64,000 nucleotides of DNA from Paenibacillus oryzisoli. GTDB taxonomy: Bacteria; Bacillota; Bacilli; Paenibacillales; NBRC-103111. Positions 1 to 8,493 of the stretch are shown one piece after another. Numbering within the stretch: the stretch's first letter is position 1; each line of letters begins with the position of its first letter. The position numbers and the translations under genes are program-made. The notes under the pieces are model-generated. The model had not been told where the DNA came from. It did no database searches and saw nothing but the letters and a program-made list of their open reading frames with translations. The stretch spans positions 62,001 to 126,000 of the forward strand of contig NZ_LYPB01000063.1 in assembly GCF_001653565.1 (NCBI RefSeq), given 5' to 3'.

Positions 1-543
1 GGTAGCACTAATTTTTTGTACCCCATCCACAGATCCCGTTATATTTGCACCATTTACTGATAATTTAAGCGTATATGCCGTGTTGGCATTAAGCGTCATA
101 GCCACATCAGAGATTAGTGAAAATGTGCCATTCACTCTTTTACTCAACTCTAGTTTATCGTTCGTACTATCGATTCTCAAAACGTAAAAGTTATCTTTGT
201 TCACATATCTTGCGATAACGCCTGCATTGCTTCCCGAAAGCAATTTCACTTTCGCTTCCACGGCATAATTCGTCCATCCAGCGTTTCCGGCAACAGCAAG
301 TTTCTCTGTGATACCGCCACTCGCATATTGGATCTTATAAACCATTGTGTCGTCCGATACTACGGTAAAATTAGTTGCTCCTCCATTCACGATGGACCAA
401 CCGGTTGCATCTCCGTCTTCGAAATCGTCCGAAAACAAGGTTGCTGCGGTAGCCAATTGGGGTTGAATCAACTGGGCCGAAATCACCATGCTAAATACTA
501 ATAAAACCACCAACATCCTGGTAAACCATTTTATCGACCTCAT
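1..543 (-). CDS. Secreted protein, N-terminal part (runs off window edge)
   Basis: The frame is open from an ATG at 543 to the window edge, giving 181 codons with no stop, so only the N-terminus is visible. An AAGGGAG ribosome site lies about 10 bases upstream. A positively charged start and hydrophobic stretch (MLVVLLVFSMVIS) followed by an Ala-rich cleavage region form a signal peptide. The mature start (LFSDDFEDGDATGWS) opens a LamG/concanavalin-like sandwich module that is clearly related to residues 33-205 of the beta-helix protein encoded at 2737-5790: both carry DFEDG, TNYxVEAKxKL and a TYTLKL block. It is probably another extracellular polysaccharide-active enzyme. The catalytic part lies outside the window, so no activity is assigned. 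Confidence 0.8.
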   Translation of the reverse strand, partial: MRSIKWFTRMLVVLLVFSMVISAQLIQPQLATAATLFSDDFEDGDATGWSIVNGGATNFTVVSDDTMVYKIQYASGGITEKLAVAGNAGWTNYAVEAKVKLLSGSNAGVIARYVNKDNFYVLRIDSTNDKLELSKRVNGTFSLISDVAMTLNANTAYTLKLSVNGANITGSVDGVQKISAT

Positions 544-572
544 ATTTACACTGCTCCCTTCAGATCATGAAA

Positions 573-586
573 TGAAAGCGGTCACA
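573..586. promoter_or_regulatory. Candidate CcpA (cre) site
   Basis: TGAAAGCGGTCACA fits the catabolite-responsive pattern TGWNANCGNTNNCA at every fixed position, and its reverse complement fits as well. It lies in the 110-base gap between the heparinase-like gene and the partial secreted gene, 30 bases before the latter's start codon. Carbon catabolite control of a polysaccharide enzyme would be expected, but a 14-base match by eye is weak evidence. Confidence 0.35.
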
Positions 587-609
587 ACAATGACATGCTA
601 TGCTTGGAG

Positions 610-649
610 ATCCCTGAGAAAGCCTCATTTGCGTGCAAGCCTCAGGGAT
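610..649 (-). other. Intercistronic stem-loop
   Basis: ATCCCTGAG (610-618) pairs perfectly with CTCAGGGAT (641-649) just after the heparinase-like stop. No T-run follows on the minus strand, so it looks more like an mRNA-processing or stability hairpin than a complete terminator. Confidence 0.4.
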
Positions 650-653
650 ACAA

Positions 654-2501
654 TTAACTCTGCTTAGACGTGCAGCGGAACCGGAATAGAAACTCCGCCT
701 GATGGGGTGTCTTACTGGCATGTAGACGTACACGATGAATAACGCGAGTGAGGACCTGGTTAGCGTCGTTGCTCAGCACTTCATGCTTCGCAGCCAGCAA
801 ATCCGCCTCGTAGTACATCACCACCTTCCCCTTCTGCCCATCCCAGATGATGCAGCCTTTCTCGATGAGCGGTTCCGTCAGGCTGATAAAGGTTTCAGCA
901 AGCTGGTTGTTGGACGCACGAAAGACGAAATTATCCGTCAGCTTCAGCTCGGCCTCCCCAAGCGAGAGATCACTGGTCCACTGGAATGTCCGGCTGAAGG
1001 AGCTTAGACCCGCCGCCTCCGGGTATGCTTCGGTTAGATCCAGCTTAACGACCAGCGTTTGTTCGCGGATATCCGCTTCTCTGACGATTCCCCGGTACGA
1101 TTCCCCTGCCCCCTGAACGTAACCGTTAATGACCGGTACAGAGTGCCCTTCGGAAGAAGTATTCACGTGCTCATATCGCTTCTCTCCGAAATAGTCCCTT
1201 GTGTATGCTCCTTGCCCCAGATCGACAAGCAGCGTCTCGCCTCCTGCATGCAAGAGGAAGTGACCCAGATCGTTATGATTATGCGGCTCGTTGTTGTGCC
1301 CTCCTTTCGTAGCGAAAGCGAACAATGTCCCGTCCAGCATCACCTTGTCTACAACCCAGCTCGCATCATTGAACACGTAAGTTCCTTCCGCATTGGGTCG
1401 GTGGAAATGGGTCGGATCCGTCCATAGCAGATTGCGGACCATCTGCGGAAATCGGTACGTCGCATTCTCATGAAACCGGGCTGCCCGGGTCATCATCGGA
1501 AGCGGCGCCTGAATACGATCGTACAGCCTGCTGTGCAGCCCGGTACTAAGGAATGGCTGCTCCACGCAATCCGAAAAGTTGACGGATTGCGGTGAAGTCA
1601 GCGCTACGGCAGCCGGGAAGCGAGCGATAGCGGTTATCTTATCCCCCTGAAGCAGATTCAGCTCCCCTCCGGTATACGCCATCAGCATCTCGGCGAAATA
1701 AACATAATATCCGAATCCGTACTCCCAGTAGCTGATTCCTTCCGTGCAGCAGCCGTCCTCCCCGAAGCCTTCCAAGAAGCATGCCATCGCTCCGGCGAGT
1801 CGTCCGATCATACCGGCCAAACGCTCGCGGTCGTCAATTATAAGCAACGCAGCCATACCTACCGCTCCGGCGCAGACGGAAGCCCAATTACTTGTGCGCC
1901 ATTCCCAGCGGAAGGTGTAAGCGGAGCTGAATACCGGGCCGAATACCCGGCGTTCGAGCTCCTCCTTGACCCGGTGCACGACCCAAGGATTTAGCTGGCC
2001 CTCTAGGAGATACAGCGTCTCCGCCAACGCGTGCGCCGTCTCCGCTGCGAACAAGTCTACCGTCTGCGCCATCGAGACTCGCGATTCTACCAGCTTCTCG
2101 TAGGACCATGGAAGATGAGCGGGCAGTGCCCACGAGTGCTCCTCGCAGATCGTCCAGATCAGGTCCTCCAGGGACTCGAGCACCTGCTTCTCCTCTGGAA
2201 ACAACCAAGCCTCCAGCGCTAGGGCAAGCAACCTGCCCCGGCGGTCATAATAGGGCTTCTGGTATTCTACGCGCGTACCTTGCTTCACGAACTGATGAAA
2301 CTTGGAGAATAGAAGCGCCGGGGTCGGCTCCTGCCGGGCTCTGGCCGACTCCACCCGAATGTCCTCCAATAGCGGGGCGAAGATCTCGGACTGGACAATA
2401 GACTTCTTCAATTCATCGGTGAGCGGCGTACCCAGGAGATGATTCCGGGTGGTGTGCTCTGCCGATAGTATAGCCGAACGGATACGATTGAAGCTGATCA
2501 T
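654..2501 (-). CDS. Heparinase II/III-like polysaccharide lyase
   Basis: This 615-residue protein has the layout of the heparinase II/III families (PL12/15/21 type): an alpha/alpha toroid over roughly residues 60-380, then a beta-sandwich. The diagnostic segment is near residue 404 (GGHNNEPHNHNDLGHF), whose His-rich part carries metal- and substrate-binding residues in this family, followed by a Tyr at about 432 (AYTRDYF) in the position of the catalytic Tyr. No signal peptide is visible, so it probably acts in the cytoplasm on imported uronic-acid oligomers. The ATG is preceded by GAGGGAG. A conserved TATAGAC element lies 70-87 bases upstream and a terminator separates it from the preceding beta-helix gene, so it is probably its own transcription unit. 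The substrate cannot be told from sequence. Confidence 0.85.
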   Translation of the reverse strand: MISFNRIRSAILSAEHTTRNHLLGTPLTDELKKSIVQSEIFAPLLEDIRVESARARQEPTPALLFSKFHQFVKQGTRVEYQKPYYDRRGRLLALALEAWLFPEEKQVLESLEDLIWTICEEHSWALPAHLPWSYEKLVESRVSMAQTVDLFAAETAHALAETLYLLEGQLNPWVVHRVKEELERRVFGPVFSSAYTFRWEWRTSNWASVCAGAVGMAALLIIDDRERLAGMIGRLAGAMACFLEGFGEDGCCTEGISYWEYGFGYYVYFAEMLMAYTGGELNLLQGDKITAIARFPAAVALTSPQSVNFSDCVEQPFLSTGLHSRLYDRIQAPLPMMTRAARFHENATYRFPQMVRNLLWTDPTHFHRPNAEGTYVFNDASWVVDKVMLDGTLFAFATKGGHNNEPHNHNDLGHFLLHAGGETLLVDLGQGAYTRDYFGEKRYEHVNTSSEGHSVPVINGYVQGAGESYRGIVREADIREQTLVVKLDLTEAYPEAAGLSSFSRTFQWTSDLSLGEAELKLTDNFVFRASNNQLAETFISLTEPLIEKGCIIWDGQKGKVVMYYEADLLAAKHEVLSNDANQVLTRVIHRVRLHASKTPHQAEFLFRFRCTSKQS

Positions 2502-2570
2502 GGATTCACTCCCTCATCTGCGTAGTTGTCTCAATTCAACGAATTCAGGTTCATTGTCTTCCGAAATCAC

Positions 2571-2588
2571 ATCACAGTCTATATTCAT
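2571..2588 (-). promoter_or_regulatory. Conserved TATAGAC promoter/operator motif, copy A
   Basis: On the minus strand this reads ATGAATATAGACTGTGAT, 70-87 bases before the heparinase-like start. It is one of six copies that share TGAWTATAGRCNGTNA. The rest of the 2502-2695 gap shows nothing else clear. Confidence 0.5.
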
Positions 2589-2695
2589 TAACTAACGAGC
2601 TGGCGATGAGGGCTAGTGAGCCAAGACTTGTTCCGCAAGTAATACGAGGTTATTCATTAATTCACATAGAGATGGTCCGGTTTGACGAAAGAATG

Positions 2696-2721
2696 CGCCT
2701 GCTCTATCACCGGAGCAGGCG
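2696..2721 (-). terminator. Terminator-like hairpin after beta-helix gene
   Basis: CGCCTGCTC (2696-2704) pairs with GAGCAGGCG (2713-2721), a GC-rich 9-bp stem with an 8-base loop, 15 bases past the stop at 2737. The following minus-strand bases (CATTCTTTC) are only moderately T-rich. Confidence 0.6.
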
Positions 2722-2736
2722 GTAGGATAGTCATTC

Positions 2737-5700
2737 TTAATGAACCGTTACGGTTATGTCCGTACGCGCGCCTTTATATACGGCTACTAACTGCGTTGTT
2801 CCCGCTTCCAGACCCGTTACTTCAGCAGTAGCTCCTCTGGATTGCTTCACGCGCAGCCGATCACCGTCCTCGCTGTACCAGACGATATTCTCGGGATCGG
2901 AAATCGGCGTGCCGCCGTCGGTCACGCTTGCACTTACCGATGTATGCTGCGCCACATTCAGACTTAAGCTGCCTGTGCTTATCGTGGCGGTGTAATTGGC
3001 TGCGCTTGAGCTTGGCTCATAATAGCCTTTCGTGTTTCCGAAGTATTGGCTATTGAAATCGTTGCTGCCGCCTTCCCACGCCGAGTTGACAGCATTCACG
3101 AATTGCGGGTCCTGACCTATCGTGCCTGGAATGTACGGATCGGACCGCGTGAAAGTGATCGTGCCTCCTGCGGTGGTGTATACGGCAGTGCCTGAGCTCT
3201 TGCCGACGATGGAATCATAAATGTTGACTTGATTCGCATCTTCCAATCCGATCGGCGTCGAGGCGCTGTCATAGAAGGTACTGTAATAGGCATCCACGTT
3301 GCCTGAGCCGCCAACCCACAAGTCATAGGCACCACCACTGCCACCTTGCTTATTGGCATAGCCGGCGATCGAATTAATTAAGGTAGCCTTGCCCAAGGAC
3401 CACAGCCGGAAGTTCCGTTTGCTGCCGAAGGCGACGGAGTCAATCCAGATCGGATTAGAAGACTTGTCGTCGAACCCACCGTCTGTATGGTTGAAAGACT
3501 TAGCGCGCACGTAAGTCAAATTGTAGGTTTGACGCTCTGCTGCGAAGCCATCACCATTCCAGTAGTTCGTCCCGTCCTCATGATAGCTATTACGTGCCGT
3601 CACGTCTTGGAACAAGATATCATGGTCGAAAATGTTGGCCGATTCCGGTGAGTTGCCGATTCGGAAGCCAATTGGGAAGTTGCCGCTGTACCAGAAGGCT
3701 GATCCGCCGGCATCCGCTGTCGTATTGATAACGCTGGCCAAGTAATTCCCGTTGCGGAAACGGACGGCACTCTTGGTAAAGTTGCTGAAGTTGCTGTCCT
3801 TGATGACAATATCATGGGAGCCTACATTCGGATTGGATCTGGTGGCTTTTCCCCATAGATATATACCGTCCGATATATTTTCGGCTTCAATGTTTGTAAT
3901 ACGGATTCCTTCATGCTGGCCGTTCGCATAGATGCCGTACATATAATTTTTAATATGAAGATCGGAAATGCTCCAGAAATTCACCCCAAGCGGTACATTG
4001 ATGAAGGGTGTGGATACTTGATTAGCAAGCGTCCAGCTGCCTTGAAATATGGGAAGTCCGCTCCCGGTATCGAAGCCCGAGAGCTTCTTGCGATGCGTGA
4101 TATCTATCCCGCCAGTCGACAGCTGCAGCGTCTGTGGAACCGTATAAGTTCCACTGCCAATATACATTGTATTGTTCAGTCCTGTCGCATCCCACGCCGC
4201 TTGCAAGCCTCCGACTACATCACCGGCCATCGCATTGGCCCAACTGCTGCCATCCATCGTACCGGCACCAGCCGGCAGCACATAACGATTCACGGCAGGC
4301 GGTGCTGTAGGTGGTGTTGGCGTCGTGCCTACCGTCGTCGCAGACAGAATCAGGTCGCCGAAACTCAGCGTGTTTTTGTAATTGTCGGCGATGCCGGCCC
4401 ATACGCGCTGTCCTTCCCTGATACCACCGTTATCATCGTCGTTGTTGGCGATATCAAAGCCGATGCTTACGCCAGCAGAAGGAACCACGCCGAGATTTTC
4501 CCATGGAATCGCCATCTCTACCGTGTAGCCGCCGGTTACATTAGACCAGCCGTGCAGGACGCCGGCTGTTTCGTTCTGACTCTCCCACAGGACCGTATCA
4601 TTATATCCCTTACGGAACTGCCAGTCGTATACATCATACGTAACACTGTGATTGTGATTAGCATCGATGAACAGCTCCACGGAGTCGTCATCCCATCCGT
4701 CTGTTGAGTCGTTGTATACATTGTTATCGATGACTTTAACCCCGACATATAAGTACTTCTCATTCCATAGCGTACCGAAGGTAACGGTATTATCATTCGT
4801 TCCAGAGACAACCTTAAGCGCACTGTTATCCAGTGACCAGACACTCTCGCTCAGTATACCGTCGACCGTGATGGTGCTCAAGGTCTTCAACATCTCGATC
4901 GGAGTCACAGGAACAATAGCTTGAATCGTAACGTTCGCGCTGCCTTGTAATGAGCCGTATGACGCCGTTATCGAGGTCGTACCTGCACCCTCGCCATACA
5001 CAATGCCAGTTCCGCTCACGCTCGCAATCGCAGTATTCCCACTAGACCAGGTGAGCGGCACGCCCGTAATCACGTTGTAAACGCTATCATATACAGTCAC
5101 CGAATATTGACGTGATTCGCCATCCAGGAGCAGTGCATTTTGCGGAGAAATGACGATGCTAGCCGGAACACGCTTATCCATGACCGAAACATCATCTATG
5201 CTATAAGTTGCTTTATAGCCCCGGGTTCCGATCTTACCGGATGCAAGACCTGTATCGGTTACCGTGATGATTGGCGTACCATTAACCGAAGCTACAATCT
5301 GAGAGCCGTCCATATCCAGCTTCAACGTGTAGATGGTATTTGGCACAATCTGCATGGCATAGCTGCCCAGCGTCACACTGGCGCCGGCCACTTTCTTGCC
5401 AAGCCTCACCAAATTCTCCCCATCGTAAATCGTCAGATTGTAATAGTTGTCCGTATCTTTGTATCGCCCAAGCAGACCTGCATAGTCACCGCTATATAGC
5501 TTCAACTTAGCTTCGACCGAGTAATTGGTCCACGTTGTGGAACCGGCGGTTGCCAATCTCTCTGTCGTGCTTCCCGATGTATAAAATGTCTTGTAGACGT
5601 TGCTGCCATCTGCCACAACGGAGAACGTTCCCTTCGAGACGCCCCAGCCGCTAGACGTTCCGTCTTCGAAGTCCGAGCTCAGTAGCATTGGATAAAGCGC

Positions 5701-5790
5701 TGCTTCGGCGCGGGACGGCGGAATGATGGTCATAGAGGAGACAACCATACATACCATCAGTAAAACCATCCAAACTCGCAATTTGATCAT
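2737..5790 (-). CDS. Secreted multidomain pectate-lyase-like beta-helix protein
   Basis: A 1017-residue exported protein. In order: a signal peptide (1-31, ending near SRAEA), a LamG-like sandwich module (about 33-205), a BIG2 immunoglobulin-like domain (207-290), a CBM9-type carbohydrate-binding module (310-475, with DDDSVELFIDANHN), a right-handed parallel beta-helix (about 500-915) and a second BIG2-like domain (940-1015). In the helix, GDGFAAERQ near residue 750 and HTDGGFDDKSS just after it resemble the Ca-binding/active-site coils of PL9 pectate lyases. The predicted role is cell-wall or secreted cleavage of pectin or a similar polyuronate. A typical AAGGAG site lies rather far (14 bases) upstream. 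The leader is long, with the TATAGAC element 224-242 bases upstream. The PL9 assignment is by resemblance only. Confidence 0.8.
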   Translation of the reverse strand: MIKLRVWMVLLMVCMVVSSMTIIPPSRAEAALYPMLLSSDFEDGTSSGWGVSKGTFSVVADGSNVYKTFYTSGSTTERLATAGSTTWTNYSVEAKLKLYSGDYAGLLGRYKDTDNYYNLTIYDGENLVRLGKKVAGASVTLGSYAMQIVPNTIYTLKLDMDGSQIVASVNGTPIITVTDTGLASGKIGTRGYKATYSIDDVSVMDKRVPASIVISPQNALLLDGESRQYSVTVYDSVYNVITGVPLTWSSGNTAIASVSGTGIVYGEGAGTTSITASYGSLQGSANVTIQAIVPVTPIEMLKTLSTITVDGILSESVWSLDNSALKVVSGTNDNTVTFGTLWNEKYLYVGVKVIDNNVYNDSTDGWDDDSVELFIDANHNHSVTYDVYDWQFRKGYNDTVLWESQNETAGVLHGWSNVTGGYTVEMAIPWENLGVVPSAGVSIGFDIANNDDDNGGIREGQRVWAGIADNYKNTLSFGDLILSATTVGTTPTPPTAPPAVNRYVLPAGAGTMDGSSWANAMAGDVVGGLQAAWDATGLNNTMYIGSGTYTVPQTLQLSTGGIDITHRKKLSGFDTGSGLPIFQGSWTLANQVSTPFINVPLGVNFWSISDLHIKNYMYGIYANGQHEGIRITNIEAENISDGIYLWGKATRSNPNVGSHDIVIKDSNFSNFTKSAVRFRNGNYLASVINTTADAGGSAFWYSGNFPIGFRIGNSPESANIFDHDILFQDVTARNSYHEDGTNYWNGDGFAAERQTYNLTYVRAKSFNHTDGGFDDKSSNPIWIDSVAFGSKRNFRLWSLGKATLINSIAGYANKQGGSGGAYDLWVGGSGNVDAYYSTFYDSASTPIGLEDANQVNIYDSIVGKSSGTAVYTTAGGTITFTRSDPYIPGTIGQDPQFVNAVNSAWEGGSNDFNSQYFGNTKGYYEPSSSAANYTATISTGSLSLNVAQHTSVSASVTDGGTPISDPENIVWYSEDGDRLRVKQSRGATAEVTGLEAGTTQLVAVYKGARTDITVTVH

Positions 5791-6138
5791 TATTGATTGA
5801 ACAACTCCTTCTCTCTGGGAGGAATGGTGGGGCGTGAGCCTCGTTGCGTCACCTCAAGACGCTTCGCCCTTCGTAGGCATGTTAACCGAAGATTGAGCCT
5901 TCTTGCCTAAATGTGCAACTTCAACGCCCTAGGTTTTAACCCAGGTATCAAGTCAACAGACCTCCTTCCTTTTTTTGTATCTTGGTACAGATACCATTCT
6001 CCCTTCCAGATACGTCACCTGTCTATATTCATTTGTTCATGAGAAATTGGATCGAGCTTGCCGCTTGAGCGCATATTCAATAGTCAACATTCGCTTGATC
6101 ATCTTATGACATAAAGCCCCTACTTCACTCTTGAACGC
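5791..6138 (-). other. Long leader/promoter region of the beta-helix gene
   Basis: This gap of about 350 bases follows a strong terminator, so the beta-helix gene must start its own transcript here. Apart from the TATAGAC element at 6014-6032, no textbook -35/-10 pair with 17-base spacing was found. Short inverted repeats exist (for example GTATC/GATAC around 5977-5994), but no recognisable riboswitch. No coding sequence is credible in it. Confidence 0.45.
6014..6032 (-). promoter_or_regulatory. Conserved TATAGAC promoter/operator motif, copy B
   Basis: The minus strand reads ATGAATATAGACAGGTGAC. Its first 12 bases are identical to copy A, but it lies over 220 bases from the start codon, implying a long untranslated leader. 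Confidence 0.5.
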
Positions 6139-6171
6139 AAAAAAAGCGCCGCCTATTCACAGGCAAGCGCT
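6139..6171 (-). terminator. Rho-independent terminator after the first AraC gene
   Basis: On the minus strand AGCGCTTGCCT, a 6-base loop, and AGGCGGCGCT are followed directly by TTTTTTT. It lies 14 bases past the AraC stop and closes the first LplB-LplC-SBP-AraC operon. Confidence 0.9.
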
Positions 6172-6184
6172 GAGCTTATGCATA

Positions 6185-8458
6185 CTAGTCTTTGGATACG
6201 TTCCCAGTCTTTCTCTCCCGATACTGTCCCGGCGTAATACCTTCAATCTTGCGGAAATAGCGAATGAAGTTGGTCGGGCTCGTATACTTGAGCTTCTCGG
6301 CAATCTCCGTCACGGTCATGCTCGTCTCGGTCAACCAGCCCTTCGCCATCTCAAGCCGATGCTTCAGCAGATATTCGCTGAAGTTCACGCCAGTCTCCTG
6401 ACGGAACACCTTGCTTACATAATGAGGATGATAATGAATCCGGGAAGCGCATAGCTCCAGCGTGAGAAGTGTATCGAAATCCTCGTGGATCATCTGAATG
6501 ACCGAATCGGAAATATTTTGGAACTGGGAGCTGCGTCGCTCCTCCAGAACGGTGATGACCGGAGTGATCAGCTTCTGCAGGAACCACTCCTCCATCTCCT
6601 CCACCGTTCGGAGCTGGGACATCTGTTCAATAAGCGGCGCCTCTCCACTCACCAGCTCTCTAAGCGGAATTCCTTCCACCTGCAGCAGATTGGTAATTTC
6701 GGTCAGTATCCGGAATAAACTCAGCTGGTATTCCTGGTAATGGAACGGCGGTCGTACCAGCTCCTGCATGAAATTACACAACTTCTCCTCGGCCTCCAGT
6801 TGGTACCCGCTCTTGATCGAAGCGAGCAGCTCCTGCTCCAGCTTCAGCGGATAATGAATCATCTCGTCCGTACCGGAAACAACATCCTCGCTGTAAATAA
6901 TGGCTTCATTACCGAGCCGTACCCGGTAGTTCAGCGCTTCCCCCGCCTCCTGGTAAGCCCGCGGTAGGTCCGTCCACTGCTCTACCGGCTTACTCAAGGC
7001 GACGCTTACCGTCACGTCGAGATAGTTGGACGCCGCCTGCTGAATCGCTTCCGCCCAGAGCTGAAGTTCGACGTTCCATGCTTCTGGGTCGTCCAGTACC
7101 GTGCCCACCACATTCAACTGACTGCTGCTGGAGACGATCGGCGCCAGCCGGTTCGTCTGCGGGATGATCTCACTGACCATATTGTTAATAGCGAACAGCA
7201 GCAAATCCTGATCATTACGGCTGTACCGCGTTCCTTCCAGCGTATCGATCTCTACTGCCATCACCGTCATTTTGTGCCAATCCGTTGCATAGCTGAACAT
7301 ATTCAGCTTCTCGGTAATTTCACGCTTGCGCACATCGCCCAGAATGAGCTTCTGAACGAAGAACGCTTCGAGCTGCACCGTGTATCCTTCAATCTGGCTG
7401 GACATTTTCTTCTCCCGGTCGAGCAGCTTCGTCACACTCTGGCCGATTTGCTGAATATGATCCTCCTTGCTGCCGCTCGGATCGCTGGACTTGTCCCCCG
7501 AACCGACAAGCGCACCGTGGAGCTTGCGGATTGGCCGGTACATATTGTTGGAGCCGAACCAGGCGGCGAACAATATCAAGAACAGAATGCCAGCGCACGT
7601 CCACCAAGTGAACTGCCCGATCGAACGGGATTCCTTGGTTATCTCGTCGATCGAAGCGGCTGCGATATAGTACCATCCCGAGAAGGTGGAGTGGACGAAT
7701 GTCACCCCGTACGATTCGCCGTCCCGCTTCATAACTAACTGTCCCTGGGCGTCGTCACCGGACAGCTTCTTCTTCAGTTCCGTATTGCCCAACAGCTGCT
7801 GTACGGAGCCTTGATCCTGACCGAGCAACAATTCCAGATGGCTGTCCAGGATTGCAGTACTTCCAAGCGGGTTCGCCCGGAGGAGCAGCTTGCTGAGGTG
7901 AGAGTACGGGATATCCGCTACGACGAGCATCGCCGGGTTAGTCACATAGATGGGACTCTTCTTCAGAAACCGAATCCCACGCTCATTCTTAATCCATGTG
8001 GAATTCATGGAGGAATTCAGAAAGTCCTCATAGGGCTTTAGTTCCTCTTCTTTATTTTCAAACGTGGTAATGCCCGCATTGCTTACACGCCATAGGTATT
8101 GCAAATTGTACAACGACACGTCGAATACGCCAGTCTCATAGATTTGCAGCTGGCGCATGCTGGATTCGAGCCGACTGAACGGTTCGTACTTATTATAATC
8201 AAGCGGAATATTATACAAATCCGTGCCTTGCGGGCTGTTGAGGAACGCGACCAAAGCGGTCTCGACAGTCTTCATATTTTGCTCGACAGCGAGCTGGCTG
8301 TGCTTTAAAATTTGTAGATTTCCGGCTTCCACATATGTCTGAATCGTCGTGGAGGCGCGGAAATAAGACAGGAAACCAAGGATTGCGAGAGGTACAACGC
8401 CAAGGAGGAACCCATAAACGAGTAATTTATTCAGATATGTCATTTGGCGAAAGTTCAT
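6185..8458 (-). CDS. Membrane-anchored sensor AraC-family regulator (cluster 1)
   Basis: This 757-residue one-component regulator has a transmembrane helix at about 12-33, an extracellular sensor region of some 245 residues, a second helix at about 281-300 (WTCAGILFLILFAAWFG), a cytoplasmic middle region with the EIDTLEGTRY signature common in YesS-like regulators, and an AraC double helix-turn-helix at about 663-750 ending TPGQYRERK. It presumably senses extracellular sugar, or sugar bound by the neighbouring SBP, and activates transport and lyase genes. It begins 35 bases after the SBP stop with AAGGGGGAACC before its ATG and no terminator between, so it is co-transcribed with the importer. 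Ligand unknown. Confidence 0.85.
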   Translation of the reverse strand: MNFRQMTYLNKLLVYGFLLGVVPLAILGFLSYFRASTTIQTYVEAGNLQILKHSQLAVEQNMKTVETALVAFLNSPQGTDLYNIPLDYNKYEPFSRLESSMRQLQIYETGVFDVSLYNLQYLWRVSNAGITTFENKEEELKPYEDFLNSSMNSTWIKNERGIRFLKKSPIYVTNPAMLVVADIPYSHLSKLLLRANPLGSTAILDSHLELLLGQDQGSVQQLLGNTELKKKLSGDDAQGQLVMKRDGESYGVTFVHSTFSGWYYIAAASIDEITKESRSIGQFTWWTCAGILFLILFAAWFGSNNMYRPIRKLHGALVGSGDKSSDPSGSKEDHIQQIGQSVTKLLDREKKMSSQIEGYTVQLEAFFVQKLILGDVRKREITEKLNMFSYATDWHKMTVMAVEIDTLEGTRYSRNDQDLLLFAINNMVSEIIPQTNRLAPIVSSSSQLNVVGTVLDDPEAWNVELQLWAEAIQQAASNYLDVTVSVALSKPVEQWTDLPRAYQEAGEALNYRVRLGNEAIIYSEDVVSGTDEMIHYPLKLEQELLASIKSGYQLEAEEKLCNFMQELVRPPFHYQEYQLSLFRILTEITNLLQVEGIPLRELVSGEAPLIEQMSQLRTVEEMEEWFLQKLITPVITVLEERRSSQFQNISDSVIQMIHEDFDTLLTLELCASRIHYHPHYVSKVFRQETGVNFSEYLLKHRLEMAKGWLTETSMTVTEIAEKLKYTSPTNFIRYFRKIEGITPGQYRERKTGNVSKD

Positions 8459-8493
8459 GGTGGTTCCCCCTTGGATACTACGGTCTTATTACT

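Noticed and set aside
3913-4707. 264-codon open frame on the plus strand
   Set aside because: It lies wholly antisense to the CBM9 and beta-helix parts of the secreted lyase gene, has no ribosome site and reads as low-complexity Arg/His-rich protein. It is a shadow of the real gene's codon usage.
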